Source: Helianthus annuus
Lineage: Eukaryota > Streptophyta > Magnoliopsida > Asterales > Asteraceae
NCBI RefSeq assembly: GCF_002127325.2
Contig: NC_035433.2
Coordinates: forward strand, 12,930,111-12,994,110
DNA: 64,000 nucleotides
Direction: 5' to 3'
The first letter of the stretch is position 1, and every line of letters starts with the position of its first letter. A program made the position numbers and the translations under genes. The notes beneath the pieces are model-generated. The model searched no databases and was not told the DNA's origin. It was given only the letters and a program-made list of their open reading frames with translations. Of this stretch, positions 36,296-48,595 are shown piece after piece.

Positions 36296-36973
36296 TCATA
36301 TCCTTCCCCTGTTCTCGAACAATTGGGGATACTTTTGTTTCATTTGATCTTCGCGTTCCCAGGTGAACTCTGGGCCACGACGGGAGTTCCAATGAACTCG
36401 AACCAGAGGTATTCTGGTGTGCTTGAGGACCTTAACATCCCGGTCCGTGACTTCAACTGGTTCCTCGACGAATCGCAACTGATCGTTGATAGTGAGCTCC
36501 TTCAAAGGAACTATGAGGGTCTCATCTGACAGACATTTCTTCAGATTTGACACGTGAAAGACGTTGTGAACTCCACCGAGTTCTGCTGGTAGGTCCAGTT
36601 TGTAGGCCACTTTGCCTATCTTTTCTATGATTTCGAACGGTCCGACATACCGCGGATTGAGCTTGCCTCGTTTTCCAAAACGAACCACACCTTTCCAAGG
36701 TGAGACTTTGAGTAGCACTCGATCCCCAACCTGGAACTCGAGTGGTTTCCTGCGCTTATCAGCGTAGCTTTTCTGACGGTCACGAGCTGCCGCCATTCGT
36801 TGTCGTATCTGAGCAATTCTTTCCGTTGCGTCTACTACAAGTTCTAGACCCATGATCTGACTATCACCCACCTCTGCCCAACAAAGAGGTGATCGGCATT
36901 TACGCCCGTATAATGCCTCAAATGGAGCGACTTGAATGCTGATGTGGTAGCTGTTGTTATACGAAAACTCCAC
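36296..36973 (-). pseudogene. Integrase C-terminus and chromodomain-like tail, element 2
   Basis: Open for 225 codons: [20 protein letters not shown], the [20 protein letters not shown] block and [13 protein letters not shown]. It ends with the tail [15 protein letters not shown] to [10 protein letters not shown]. It is separated from the catalytic core by a TAG at ~36980 where relatives have Trp. The piece would belong to one gag-pol polyprotein. Confidence 0.85.
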
Positions 36974-36991
36974 TAACGGGAGATATTTTTC

Positions 36992-37351
36992 CTAGCCGTT
37001 GCCGAAGTCGATAACACATGCCCGAAGCATGTCTTCTAGAGTCTGGATAGTGCACTCAGACTGCCCATCCGTCTGAGGGTGATAAGCTGTGCTCATGTCT
37101 AATCGTGAGCCAAAAGATTTGTGCATCGCTTGCCACAGTTCAGAAGTAAAACGTGCATCATGATCGGAAATAATAGAGGTTGGCACCCCGTGCCTCGAAA
37201 CCACTTCTTTTAAGTAAACGTCTGCTAAGGTAGAGAACTTGTCTGTTTCCTTGATAGCCAAGAAGTGTGCAGACTTAGTGAGTCGATCCACGATCACCCA
37301 AATAGTATCATTCCCACGTTGAGATCTAGGCAGGCCAGTAACAAAATCCAT
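36992..37351 (-). pseudogene. Integrase catalytic core, element 2
   Basis: Open for 119 codons with all three catalytic positions: [20 protein letters not shown] and DGQSECTIQ. It is bounded on the N side by a TGA in a Trp codon (37361-37363) and on the C side by the TAG near 36980. It would cut and join element cDNA into host DNA if the frame were whole. Confidence 0.85.
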
Positions 37352-37363
37352 GGAAATTTCCTC

Positions 37364-37762
37364 TCATTTCCATTGTGGTATCTTTGGTTGCTGGAGTAGG
37401 CCTGATGGTTTCTGATATTCCGTCTTGACTCTCGCATAAGTCAAACATTTGCTGACGTAAGTTGCTATGTGGGCTTTGATGCTAGGCCACCAATACGTAG
37501 TTCTGAGATCGTGGTACATCTTATCCGAGCCTGGATGTACTGAGTAGCGAGACTTATGTGCTTCATCCATCACTAGCTCGCGTAAGTTTCCATAATGTGG
37601 GACCCAAATGTGTCCTGTCACATAGTAGGCGCCATCTTCCTTTTGTTCTAACCGTTGCCTTGAGCCGCGTAAGGCTTCAGCCCTGACGTTTTCTGGTTTC
37701 AATGCTTCTACCTGAGCATCTCGTATCTGTGCAGGAAGACTAGATTGAATAGTGAGTTGCAA
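37364..37762 (-). pseudogene. Integrase zinc-binding region, element 2
   Basis: The HHCC module is [15 protein letters not shown]...YVSKCLTYARVK. The last Cys is a Tyr here (CLTYA; element 3 has CLTCA), so zinc binding would be lost. A one-base frameshift near 37770 parts it from RNase H. Confidence 0.83.
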
Positions 37763-39135
37763 CGCTCTACACGCCTAGATGTAGTGTCCTTTCGACTGAG
37801 GGCGTCGGCCACAACATTTGCTTTGCCCGGATGGTACTTGATGGCACATTCGTAATCGTTTAAAAGCTCGACCCATCGATGTTGATGCATGTTTAATTCC
37901 TTCTGTTTGAAGATATGCTCGAGACTCCTGTGATCGGTGTAGATGGTGCACTTGGTACCATACAGGTAATGTCTCCATATCTTAAGCGCGAAAAGAACAG
38001 CTCCCAGCTCTAAATCGTGCGTAGTATAATTCCTTTCGTGGATCTTAAGTTGGCGCGATGCGTAAGCAATGACTCTATCACGTTGCATCAATACACAGCC
38101 AAGACCCTGAATTGATGCGTCGCAGTAAACCACAAAGTCGTCTGTGCCATCTGGCAATGAAAGAATAGGTGCGCTGCAAAGTCTGTCCTTTAAGTGCTGA
38201 AAAGCCGTTTCCTGTGTATTTCCCCAACGATAGGTGACACCCTTTTGTGTCAGTATTGTAAGCGGCTGCGCAATCTTCGAGAAGTCTTTGATGAATCTTC
38301 TGTAGTAACCCGCCAAACCCAAGAATTGGCGTATTTCCGTTGGTGTACGCGGTGCAAGCCAGTTCTTAATCGAGTCTACCTGGGATGGATCAACATGAAT
38401 CCCATCCTTGTTTACCACGTGGCCTAGAAAGTGAACTTCACGAAGCCAGAAGTCGCATTTCGAAAACTTGGCATACAGCTGTTCTGTTCGAAGGAGTTCC
38501 AAAATGAGTCGCAAATGCTGCTCGTGCTCTTCTTGGCTCTTAGAGTAGATCAAGATGTCGTCGATGAATACAATCACAAACTTATCCAAGTAAGGCTTGC
38601 ACACTCTGTTCATAACCATGAAGACTGCAGGTGCATTTGTTAACCCAAATGGCATAACTAGAAACTCGTAGTGGCCGTAGCGAGTTCTGAATGCTGTTTT
38701 GGAGACGTCCTTGTCCCGGACTCTCAGTTGATGGTAGCCTGACCTCAGATCAATCTTCGAATAGTAGCTCGACCCTTGCAACTGATCGAATAAGTCATCA
38801 ATACGTGGAAGAGGATAGCGGTTCTTTACGGTCACCTTGTTTAATTCGCGGTAATCTATGCACATACGGAAGGTACCGTCTTTCTTCTTCACAAACAATA
38901 CTGGAGCTCCCCAAGGCGAAGAGCTAGGACGAATAAAACCTTTATCCAAGAGTTCTTGCAGTTGTTTGGATAGTTCTTCCAATTCTGATGGTGCTAAGCG
39001 ATAAAGTGCTCGTGCTATGGGTGCTGCTCCAGGAGCTAGCTCGATTTGGAATTCGACCTGGCGATGAGGCGGTAGCCCAGGTAAATCTTCAGGAAATACT
39101 TGAGGAAAGTCGCGCACTACTGGAATATCCTCCAA
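37763..39135 (-). pseudogene. Reverse transcriptase and RNase H, element 2
   Basis: A long open stretch (~455 codons) with [35 protein letters not shown], the catalytic [10 protein letters not shown] and [16 protein letters not shown]. RNase H follows with [16 protein letters not shown] and [17 protein letters not shown]. One residue is missing at AVFM-VMNRV, where element 3 reads [10 protein letters not shown]. Upstream there are stops at ~39173 and ~39327 that separate it from the protease. Confidence 0.87.
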
Positions 39136-39324
39136 CCTCTTCTCTTTCGTCGATGCGTCAGTGAAAAGTGCCTAGATAGCGGTGTGACCCTTTCGCAAAC
39201 ACTTCTGGGCCTTAAGAAAGGAGATGATGCCCACCACAGCACCACTCTTGTCGCCTTGAATTTCGAGAGGTTCTTTACCGGAACGGGGAATACGAACGAT
39301 CTTTTCCTTACACAGAATCTCTGC

Positions 39325-39700
39325 TTACTGCTGGGACAACCAATCCATCCCAATAACGATGTCGAAACTACCCAGAACTATAGGAATGAGATCGATGGAG
39401 AACGTCTGACCAGCTAAAACGATGTTACAACCCTTGACTATGTGTGTGACCTCTAAACTTTTACCGTTAGCTAACTCTACGACATGTTTGGTGTTCAAAA
39501 GTGTTGGTGTGCGCTTTAACATTTGACTAACTTTCACAGATATATAACTGGTATCCGCACCCGAATCAAATAAAACAGTAACATAAAAGTCATCGAGAAG
39601 GTACTTACCCATCACGACGTTGGGGTCATTCCTAGCATCACCCTGACCAAGCACGAACACTCGACCCCTGGCACCATTATTTCCATCTTTGTTTCCCCCG
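39325..39700 (-). pseudogene. Aspartic protease, element 2
   Basis: Carries LFDSGADTSYI, with DSG in place of DTG (allowed in retropepsins), and ends GSFDIVIGMDWLSQQ before a TAA at ~39327. The upstream linker is Asn/Gly-rich. It would free the enzymes from the polyprotein. Confidence 0.82.
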
Positions 39701-40832
39701 TTGTTGTTCCCATTGCCCTGATTATTGATGTTGTTGTTCTGATTTTGATTTAGCTGGGGGCAGTCCCGCTTGAAGTGGCCTTCAGCACCACACTGAAAGC
39801 ATCCCCTGTTGCCTCGCTGCTGTTGCTGGTTCTGTGGGGCTGGTGGTTGTTGTTGATGGTTCTGGTTTGCAGGTCATGAGCTCCTATAATCCTTAGCTTC
39901 ATGACCCATCTTGAGACATCTCTGACAACGACCCCTGTTGCACTGACCATTGTGGTGCCTGTTGCATGTGTTGCACTTCGGGAGGTTTCCTCGATATCCC
40001 CCTGCCTTTGACTACCAGAAGACTGCTGACCAGGGCTCTGATAGTCATCAATCTTTCGCTGATGTGCCTGGGACTGAACCGAAGTCGAACCCTTGTTGGA
40101 GGCTCCATCCCATTTTCGCTTGTTATCACTGGGAGTAGCAGGAGTAGTAGTAGTAGCACTGATACGCTTAGGCAGTCTGTTCTGTTCTACTGCCTGGTCT
40201 GTGAGACGATGAGCAAGACGTGTAACATCCTGGATGGTAGCAAGGTTAGCTGAGGTCACACGGCTTTGAATCTCTGGTACTAAGCCTTTAAGGTGCAACT
40301 CAATGCGCTTGATAGGAGGGTCCACCATAGTTGGACACAAGATGGCCAGCTCGTTTGACCTTTTTGTGTAAGCCTCTATCTCTGACCCCGTCATCTTCAG
40401 GTTAAAGAACTCCACTTCCAACTTGTGGATGTCATCACGAGTGCAGTATTCCCGCTTGATCAATTCTTTGAAATCATTCCATAGGGTGGCATTAGCAGCC
40501 ACCAACTCCAGCATCTGTACTTGCGCATTCCACCAAGTCAACGCAATGCCTTCGAGAGTACCAGTGGCATACTTCACCCTGCGAGCCTCAGGGCATTCAC
40601 ACATCTCAAAAACGGACTCGAGCTTCTCAAACCAATGGAGGAGTCCAATGGCTCCTTCAGTGCCACTGAATGTACTAGGACGACAGTCCATGAAAGTCTT
40701 GAAGGTGCATACAGGTGGCTGAGCGTGTTGACCTCCTGCTTGTGCGGCTGCAAGTGCCGCAACAACTTGTTGGTTGATCAAAGCCGTCAGCTGGGCTTGT
40801 GTCATGTTAACGCGTCCACTCATGATCTTCAC
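39701..40832 (-). pseudogene. gag of element 2, frameshifted before the zinc knuckle
   Basis: Starts near 40832 (a second ATG ten bases in gives MSGRVNMTQAQLTAL). The capsid fold is shown by FKTFMDCRPSTFSGTEGAIG, LTWWNAQVQMLELVAANATL and KREYCTRDDIHKLEVEFFNL. Near 40000 the frame shifts, so the CCHC knuckles (C-x2-C-x4-H near 39950 and GCFQCGAEGHFKRDC near 39770-39800) lie in another frame. The ~300-bp leader before it has no pre-gag ORF, unlike element 1. Confidence 0.85.
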
Positions 40833-41130
40833 AAGTAAGAGAACACAAGTGAGAAGTGCGTCGTATCAATACGCAAGTGTGGAATGACAGAAGAGTGTGA
40901 GCAAACAGGGTTTTCAAATAGTAGTTGCTACGGTATCTAAGCATACCATGAGAAATGTAGTATGTATCTAACAAGTAGGTAAGGTAAACATGAATAGTAT
41001 CACCTATAGTGTTGAGTCTTGCACGTGGAGCGAAGCGTCATTGTGGATCGTTGAGCACTGTACAGGTTATCGTATGGTTTTAATAAAAACTTTTTCCCCT
41101 TATTAAAACCAAGTTCACTATAACCAATGG

Positions 41131-41144
41131 CCCTGATACCAATC
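41131..41144 (-). other. Primer binding site of element 2
   Basis: The plus strand reads ccctgataccaatc beside the LTR start at 41145. The complement TGGTATCAGGG matches initiator-Met tRNA with one change from TGGTATCAGAG. Confidence 0.8.
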
Positions 41145-41838
41145 TGTCACACCCCCAAAATCCACACGCGGAGTACCACCGCCTGGAGGCGTGACTAACC
41201 AGGATCAAGCCACCAATCATATTGAACATAACAAGTAATAAGTAAAATTCAACCACACGATATGAAAGGTGTTTCAAATAAAAAACATAGTTAAGTGTTT
41301 AGCGGAAGCATAATTGTAAAACCCAATGGAAGTATTAAGTACGAAATAAAGTAATGTTTCTAGCATGGCACACACTGCCATGTCCCACAACGACCGCGCC
41401 TCCCTGTGCAAGCTCCATGAGTACCTAACGACCTGCAAGGCATGTAACAACGAGTCAACAACAAAGTTGAGCGAGTTCACAGTTGGTTGTTTGGTTATAG
41501 TATTCGTTTCGTAAATCATATGTTCGTTTTGTAAACCATGTATCGTATTAATTCGTATCGCGGTCTCCCAGACATGTGTGCGAAGATTAGTGGGGGCTTC
41601 CCATGTGTTACTAGACCGTGTGTATCGACTGCTACGAAAATGTAAGAGGTGCCCTAAGTCAATGTCTATCAGCATTGACCCTTTGCCCATAGTCCATTAG
41701 TGCACGCCAGTTCGAACGACACGGTGTGAGGTTTGTTAAACCTAATAGTGCTATTAACTAATGACCCGCTCGCCATAGGCCTCGGCGATTAAGTCGACAT
41801 AATGAGGGACTTCAATGATAGAGATTTGGTCTAGTGTG

Positions 41839-44084
41839 CTTGTTTTTAGATGGGGCGAATTGGGCGATTTAGGGTTTCCTTGTAACCCTAGGCGAATTCA
41901 AACAATTTCTTGGTCTGGATTGATCTTGATTTGTATCTAAGGATTCAGTTTTCGTTTCTTTAGGTTCCAATCATTTGTAATCAGATTAAGCATTGTGTTC
42001 TAGGGTTCTTTTCTTCTCTAATTCGTTTTATCTCCTGATTGTTCTTGGAGCGACGGCACAATTACTTGTTTATTGGCAGATCACATTCGTTTCAATTGTT
42101 TGTTGAATAGGATTTCGGCAGAATCAATAATCAGGGTTTCGGCGCATCAGATATCTTCCTCCTGGTTCCGTTTAGGGTTTTGCGGCTGCCTAGTCTTCTG
42201 TTTAGGGTTTGCGGCGGCTTATTCATCCGATTAGAGTTTGCGGCTGCGTTTTCATCTGATTAGGGTTTCGGCAGGTGTTTTGGTGATTGTCGGCTACTAG
42301 GGTTTGTCAGGAGGCTTGTTTCTTGAACGAATTCTGGCTGCTAGGGTTCTATTTAATAGATGAACGCTTGAAACCTGGTGGGCGGCCACCACTGTCGTTT
42401 AAGGAAATTGCGGATCGTATTCTTGATGTTGATGGGAACAATATTCAGCCAAAACGTGGTATCAACATCATTGAAGAACTCACAAAGGTCACAGTTCCAG
42501 TTCATTTGGATAAGAGGGATGTCGAAAAGTCTGATAATTTTTGGGATTCCCATAGCAAGTTTTCGCCAAAATCAGATTTGTTTGGTGCATCTTTCTCGGC
42601 TGATAACAGGGCTGCTCAAGGTAAAACACATACTTCGGGAACTGCAAGTCCTGTTTCCTTCGCGCACATTGTTAAGAATACAAAGGAGAAGGTTAAAGTG
42701 AATTTTCGGGCAATGGAATCTGCCGAGAAAGTTGATGGGGCTGATGTTGTTATTCCATTGTCGTCGGTTCAACAAGTTACTGATAGGTATGCGAACACTT
42801 TGTTTGGATATTTTCTGGGTAAACGGTTGGCATTTCCTGTGGTTGATTACTTTGCAAAAAACAATTGGGCTAAATATGGTCTTTCCCGTCTCATGATGAA
42901 TGCAAACGGGTTCTTTTTCTTTAAGTTTACTTCTAAGGAAGGGATGAATCAAATGCTAGAGGATGGGCCTTGGCTAATCAGAAGTGTTCCCATAATTTTG
43001 AAGGAGTGGTCGCCCTCTATCAAGATGGAAAAGAGGATATTAAAGTGGTCCCAGTTTGGGTCAATATGCATGATGTGCCGTTAGCGGCATTTACTGAGGA
43101 TGGACTTAGCTTGGTTGCTTCTATGATTGGGATACCTAAGATGTTGGATACGTATACTGCCTCGATGTGTGCTGAATCTTGGGGAAGGAGCAGCTATGCT
43201 AGAGCGCTTATTGAAGTGCAAGCGGGGGCTGATTTGAAAAAGAGTGTTACTGTTGCTATCCCATCTATGGATGGTAGTGGGTATTCAAAGGTGGAGGTCA
43301 AGATTGAATATGATTGGGAGCCTCTAAGGTGCTCCTCTTGTTGTGTGTTTGGCCACGATGACAGCTCGTGCCCGAAGAACCCTCAGGTAACTCCAAGTAG
43401 GGATGCTGAAAAGAAGAATGATGATTTTCAGGTTGTAGAGGGCAAGAAGAAGAAAGTGAACAACCAAGGCATCCATATGAAAAATCAGAAGCCTAAGTTA
43501 GTGTACAGGCCAGTTGTCAACCCTAAACCAAAATCGTCCTCAAAGAGTCCAATGCAGATTCAGGTTTCAACATCTAACACGTTTGACATTCTAAAGGATG
43601 ATTCTGGTAATCAGGGAGGTACCACCGTGGGTCGAGTTGAGAAGAAACAGTCGAGAGACAGGCAGGAATCGGATGAGGACGAGGTTGAAGAAGTCTACAA
43701 TGAAACTAGTGCATTCATGACATCGGGTACTCATCCTTTTTCTTCGAAAGCAGGGGCAAGCACCTCTTCTTCCAAGTTCTCGAATGGATAGGTTGTCTGC
43801 TTTTCGTCTGAAAGGGCTGCGGTTTTGTGGCCACTTTATTTTTGATGATGGTGGTTGAGATTATGTTTTGTGGTTTGCATTGTTTTGTCTACTAGATGTC
43901 GTGTCATGATGTATAGTAGACTAGGTTATGGGGTATTATAGGTCTTTGGTATTTGTTTTTTGTTTTACATATATGGGGCATGTCCTGTATATGAACTAGT
44001 GTGGAACACATCCTCACTACTTGTACTTAATTGCGGTTACATTTTAATAGAATCACCGGGGTAACCCTTTACCCAAAAAAAAAG
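41839..44084 (+). mobile_element. LINE carrying ORF1 only
   Basis: The 18-bp target duplication gagatttggt(c/t)tagtgtg flanks it (41821-41838 and 44085-44102, one mismatch). It ends ccggggtaaccctttaccc plus ten A residues. The interior has a 5' region with repeated gattagggttt/gcggctg phrases, an ORF1, and ~290 bp of 3' UTR. No endonuclease or RT ORF2 is present, so it moved with help from a full LINE. Confidence 0.88.
42287..43791 (+). pseudogene. LINE ORF1 protein (DUF4283 plus CCHC knuckle), one frameshift
   Basis: The first frame (to ~43030) includes RYANTLFGYFLGKRLAFPVV, NNWAKYGLSRLMMNANGFFF and LEDGPWLIRSVPIILKEWSP, the DUF4283 signature of plant LINE ORF1. A single-base shift near 43030 moves the frame. 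It continues VVPVWVNMHDVPLAAFTEDG and YDWEPLRCSSCCVFGHDDSSC, the zinc knuckle, then a Lys/Ser-rich tail ending at 43791. No clear ATG opens the first frame; the earliest codons (from 42287) lack one. ORF1 would bind LINE RNA. Confidence 0.82.
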
Positions 44085-45725
44085 GAGATTTGGTCCAGTG
44101 TGAAATCTTGGCATCCTACCCACGGAGGATGGTCGTAATTACTGTATAGTTCATTTACCCATTCCCAACCCTTGGGAATCCCATGGCTTGGAAAGAGTGT
44201 GAACTCACCTTGGTTTGCTCGGCAGATAAACAAAAGGTCACTTGAGCCACTTGTGGTCAACCACGTCCTAACATGGTTACCATACAAGTCAGGTCTAGGT
44301 TTAAGTAATGCACATATGGTTTTCTACACGTATTCTATCAAGTTGCCTTCAAGTATTAATCATGGCGTACACATATAAGCATGGCAGTTGTACAACAGTA
44401 CATACGAGTTCATTAGTAACATATACATAAACAAAGCCCAGATGTGCGGCCCAAATAGTTGGGCTTGTAACAGTATGCAAGTCCGAACCGAATATATGAT
44501 TATGTGGTCTCAAGTCGAGACTAGGGATCTCGAGTCGAGACAGTGCAGTCTCGGGTCATAGCCTTAACGTTCTCGAGTCGCAACTAAGGGTCTCGGGTCA
44601 TGCATTTATCACTCGAGACTGGGTGGTCTCGAGTCAGGTCTTGAGTCGCAACAAGACCCGCAACCGTGGTCTCGAGTCTTGTTGTTTGTGTGCTGGTGAT
44701 GTGTGGTCTCGAGTCGAGACAGTGGGGTCTCGACTCGCAACCCTTGTCGAGATCAGAAGATGTAACAACTTCCTTAATTTCAGCTCCTTAATTCCGTAAC
44801 AATTGTAAACAACTTTGGCAGTTTCAAACCGGATCAAACAACATTCAGTTCAGAAATCAAACATATTCATTCAACCCTAATCATCATCTAATCAAGAACA
44901 ATTAACCAACATCATACGAAACATACAATCGGATCATCCGATTAACGAATTCAAAGACTAACATGTAACCCTAAGTCATGTGTACATCAAGCCAATCAAT
45001 ACAACACCTCATATGTTCGAACGTCATCAATCCAACACAAGCATTCGGTTCTAAATAACCTAGATCGGTCGTATAATTCCTTCTAATAGTTTTGCTAACA
45101 CATGTTTCTAATCAATCAACAAAATAGTTTTCCCTGCACATGTTAGTATCGAATTTAAACACATAATCTAGACTTGTGATCATAGTTTCATCCACATATT
45201 TACTATCATGAAACCCGAGTTCATCACATAACAACGTGACATCAAAACATAGCATCTATCAAGGATTAACACTAACCAGAAAGCCGAGAAGACTAGTTTG
45301 CTCAAGATGGGTGGGCTTCGGGTGAGGGGGCTACCGTCGCACAAGGAAGAGAGGAAAGGAGAGAGTTCTAGGGTTTTGTGTGTGTTTTCTTGATTGCAAG
45401 TTATGAGAAGCAAAAACCCCAATGATGTGTGTGTGCGAGAACATATAATCGGATTAGAGGAGTGGGTCGAACCCTTGCTTGGGTTGCCCCTTTTGGTCTC
45501 GAGTCGAGTAGAGTGGGCCGAGAGAGGGAGGTGTGCAGCCCAAAGGGCTTGTGTGATTAGCGACCAAGTTTATCATACATACATATATTACACATTCATG
45601 TAACACATAGCATATCAAAACGTAAAACTCCATTGCAATCGAACATGTCAACTAGTCACGTATTGTTCATACAAGTTTCAATAAAACACAAAGAAGGGTT
45701 CTGGAATACGGGTTGTGACACATTC

Positions 45726-46126
45726 TACTCAGTAGCCACAAATAGACATGAGATCACTGAGTTGAGGAAGAGACAACAAGGCTGGTGATTTCGGGGACCT
45801 GTTGGTTATGCTCCAATCTAGTATGATGTTAGGATTGGTGATTAGTCAATCACAATGAGCTAACACCCTAAATCAATTATTACTTGTTACGCATCATCGG
45901 AGTCAATTGGTTTGGATATAACTGTTTCATCAACAACACAGTAATCCTAAACAAAAATTGAAGAAAAACCTAAGTTAACCAAACATGGGATAAAATACCT
46001 TTTAATCATTCTCATTCCTGCGTGTAATTGATTATAATCTTTACATCTATATAAAGCATTTCCCATATACCAAAATGTAATTTCCCTACATTTTTTTAAG
46101 ACGCAGTTCATGCCTTTCTTTCCCTA
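45726..46126. other. No gene recognised; continuation of the 33.7-33.9 kb sequence
   Basis: Removing element 2 joins ...ctctcgatcattc to tactcagtagccacaaatag. The rejoined sequence shows no coding signal. It is host or older repeat DNA. Confidence 0.4.
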
Positions 46127-46880
46127 ACTAGTGATAATACCCGCGAATTTTGCGGTGTTTAAAAATGATATGTTTCATACTTTTAGAAAAAAAATTACAT
46201 TACTGATCATAAAAGAAACTGTAAGCGTAAACTTATTATGGAAATCTGAAGTTGAAGATTAAAATAAAATGAAGCATCGTACTATAGATGTAACAAAACC
46301 GAAAAGATAAGTAAATGATCTTTTGTTTTGTGTAATTAAATGGGCAAAATACGACAACCTGAACACGACATGTTTTTGTTTGGTATCGGTTTGTGTTAGT
46401 AATTTCCAACCATAGTGTATGTTCAACCAACTTATGAATGAACCTATTCAAGTGATTTTTTAAGAAGAAAATGGGCAAAATACAACTTAAAATTTGAGTA
46501 CAAACGAATATATTAGAGTAGAACGACAAATTCAAATACAGGAATATGTAACGATCATAATTCGGTTAAAATATCTTAATAAACCACATTAGTTGTTTTA
46601 TCTGTAGGTTTGCCGTTGTTGTCAAGTAACATTACTGGACCACCAACTTTAAGCGCTAACATATGATTTGGTGAGCCTGATATTCTGAGACCGTTGAACA
46701 CATCGGAAGAGAATATTCTTTATTGCGTAGAATTAATGTCTTCAGTCGGGCAAAGACTGTCAGAGCTAAGATACTCTCTTTCTTCACTTGGAAACAACGT
46801 CATTCTTAGGTGCAAGTATAGCCCAATCATAATATAGTTATGATTGTTGACGTTCAATTACTTATGTAAATATTAAATTA
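46127..46880 (-). mobile_element. Helitron fragment with helicase C-terminal remnant
   Basis: Minus strand: the 3' terminus is ccgcaaaattcgcgg-gtattatcactag/t, with a short CCGC/GCGG hairpin and the CTAG-T end of plant Helitrons at 46125-46155. At ~46600-46790 the minus strand codes for a broken piece resembling the Helitron PIF1-like helicase C-terminus (YLSSDSLCPTED, LRISGSPNHMLALKVGGPVM). Stops and frameshifts are present. The 5' end was not found. Confidence 0.6.
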
Positions 46881-46998
46881 CAATGAATCATAAAAATGAA
46901 TACGAAAAAATCACTCGCTCCCCTGATAACATCGGCCATAATAAATTCTACCATATCATCTCGTCATAAGTAGTCAACACCTATAAGCCTTGACGTGC

Positions 46999-48275
46999 TG
47001 TCGTGGTCACAATCAAATTTAATCCAAATACAACTAAATAGATAGCGGTAAGTAGGTATCGAACACAGGGAGTTTGTGGAAAATGTGTTATTTGAGAATT
47101 TATCTAAATTAACTAAAGTAGACTAATTGTGATAAAAGTAAATTCAAGAATTGGATTGTTTGATTTTAAAACTTAGGAATGCTAAGCTAATTGCAAAAAT
47201 GAAAATTTAGTTGTAAACAATTGAGAGACAAATGACCATCTTTAGTTTCCAGTTTGTTTCAACGGTTGTACTATCCTCCACTAGAAAGAATCACATAGAC
47301 ATGATTCATGTAAGATTACTTGTTGTGATAAAAGGGAACGAAGTACTCAGATTCCTAGAACGTGAGGTTGTTACCCGATGACCAATCAACCCTTACCCCA
47401 TCCTAACTTTACCCATGATATCTCGCTTGCCAACGACACCAAGAACGTATGATTTCAAGATAGGATAAAACAAGACTCAACAATTTACAAGCAAATAATA
47501 AAACACCATAGTAAACTAAACATAAATAAGTTTACCATTCTAGAAATAAGGAATCACAATACAACCGTCTTAACAACCTTCAACTAAAGATGTTCATAAA
47601 GAAGCTAGCCACTCATGGCTTGGACAAACATTGTAGCAAAATAAGATGAAGTGTTCAGTACAATCATAAGCAACAACACTAGATAGATAGTAGATGATAA
47701 GATAAGATTCTTCACTCCCAAATGCTCCTCATATACTCCCCAACTCGTTCCTTCCAAGTAGTAACCGAAAATACATGATTAAGAACCATAATTTCCCATC
47801 AAAAGACCATTAAATGCGAGAGTTACAAGTTGAGATCAGTCGGAGCCGTAACCTATGGCCCCCAGCCATAGGTTACGGCTGTAAGCATAATCAACAGGTC
47901 AACATAGGGCCGTAACCTACGGCCACCTGCCGTAGGTTACGGCGATCAGTGGAGTCTTACGGCCACGAGAGCCTGTTTTACGGCTGCGCATCTGGATATG
48001 TATGGGGAGCCGTAACCTACGGCTGAGTGCCGTAGGTTACGGTGCTGAGTGAATTTTCTTCTCTTGTTTCATCATCACATCTCTGGTCCCTTCACCTTTT
48101 ATTTCCAGCAGCTCCCGACTTCCGTCCAACCTTCTAAAACCTACATCTTGAGCATTATAACACCTGCACATCAAATCATCTAGTGGTTATCAAGTTCAAG
48201 CAATTAACCGAAATAAGTATAGAATGTGCGTTGTATTAAACCTTTTAAGGGTTGTGCTACGGACCACCCGTCACA
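46999..48275 (-). repeat. 3' LTR of an Athila/Tat-like Ty3/gypsy element
   Basis: Plus strand: starts TGTCGTGGTCACAATC and ends ACCCGTCACA, followed by tccccacactt (48276-48286), the complement of a polypurine tract. A typical phrase is aaatagatagcggtaagtaggtatcgaacacag (47035-47068). It contains three strong hairpins at 47845-48043. The matching 5' LTR is outside the window. Confidence 0.65.
47845..48043. repeat. Three GCCGTAACCTACGGC hairpins in the Athila/Tat-like LTR
   Basis: Hairpin 1 is at 47845-47879 (14-bp stem, 7-nt loop). Hairpin 2 is at 47909-47943 (15-bp stem, 5-nt loop). Hairpin 3 is at 48009-48043 (15-bp stem with a closing G-T, 5-nt loop). Each half is itself near-palindromic (GCCGTA...). 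Two single arms (ttacggc) lie between hairpins 2 and 3. Confidence 0.8.
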
Positions 48276-48286
48276 TCCCCACACTT

Positions 48287-48595
48287 ACCCGTTGCTTGTC
48301 CCAAGCAACCCATTCAAAACTATTCTCAACCAAAAATGATCAAATATGCAAACCAAGCTAAAATGTGCCGTCCTTTTACTAACTTTCAATCATACCGCAA
48401 GACACACCCCTCACAAAAACTCTCGGTGACAAGCAAGAATAGCACATAATGCTAACCCACTCAATGCGTGTGTGTGTGTGCGACAATAAGCTTGTATAAG
48501 AATCAAATTTCCTCCTAACCAATATCTAGCATGCTTATGAATCAAAGGAACTTACGGGTTGTAACGGGGCTAGGTGCAAAGGTAGGAAAATGGTG

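Larger units (their letters stand above)
33911..45720 (-). mobile_element. Element 2: Ty3/gypsy chromovirus, minus strand, defective
   Basis: The target duplication is CATTC (33906-33910 and 45721-45725). The 3' LTR is 33911-36198; the 5' LTR is 41145-45720 with a LINE inside. The primer-site complement cctgatacca is at 41132-41141 and the polypurine complement begins at 36199 (ttatcccc). Gag, protease, RT-RNase H, integrase and a chromodomain-like tail follow in normal order. At least two frameshifts and about four stops break the coding. Two of the stops replace Trp codons. The outer end of the 5' LTR reads TTGTGACA instead of TTGTCACA. Confidence 0.92.
41145..45720 (-). repeat. 5' LTR of element 2, split by a LINE (41145-41838 and 44103-45720)
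   Basis: Matches 33911-36198 on both sides of the LINE. The net LTR length is about 2.31 kb. The outer end has lost the exact TTGTCACA terminus through a C-to-G change. The palindrome array recurs at ~44508-44735. Confidence 0.9.

Noticed and set aside
42353..42952. Minus-strand frames across the LINE ORF1
   Set aside because: Antisense shadows of the DUF4283 coding frame.
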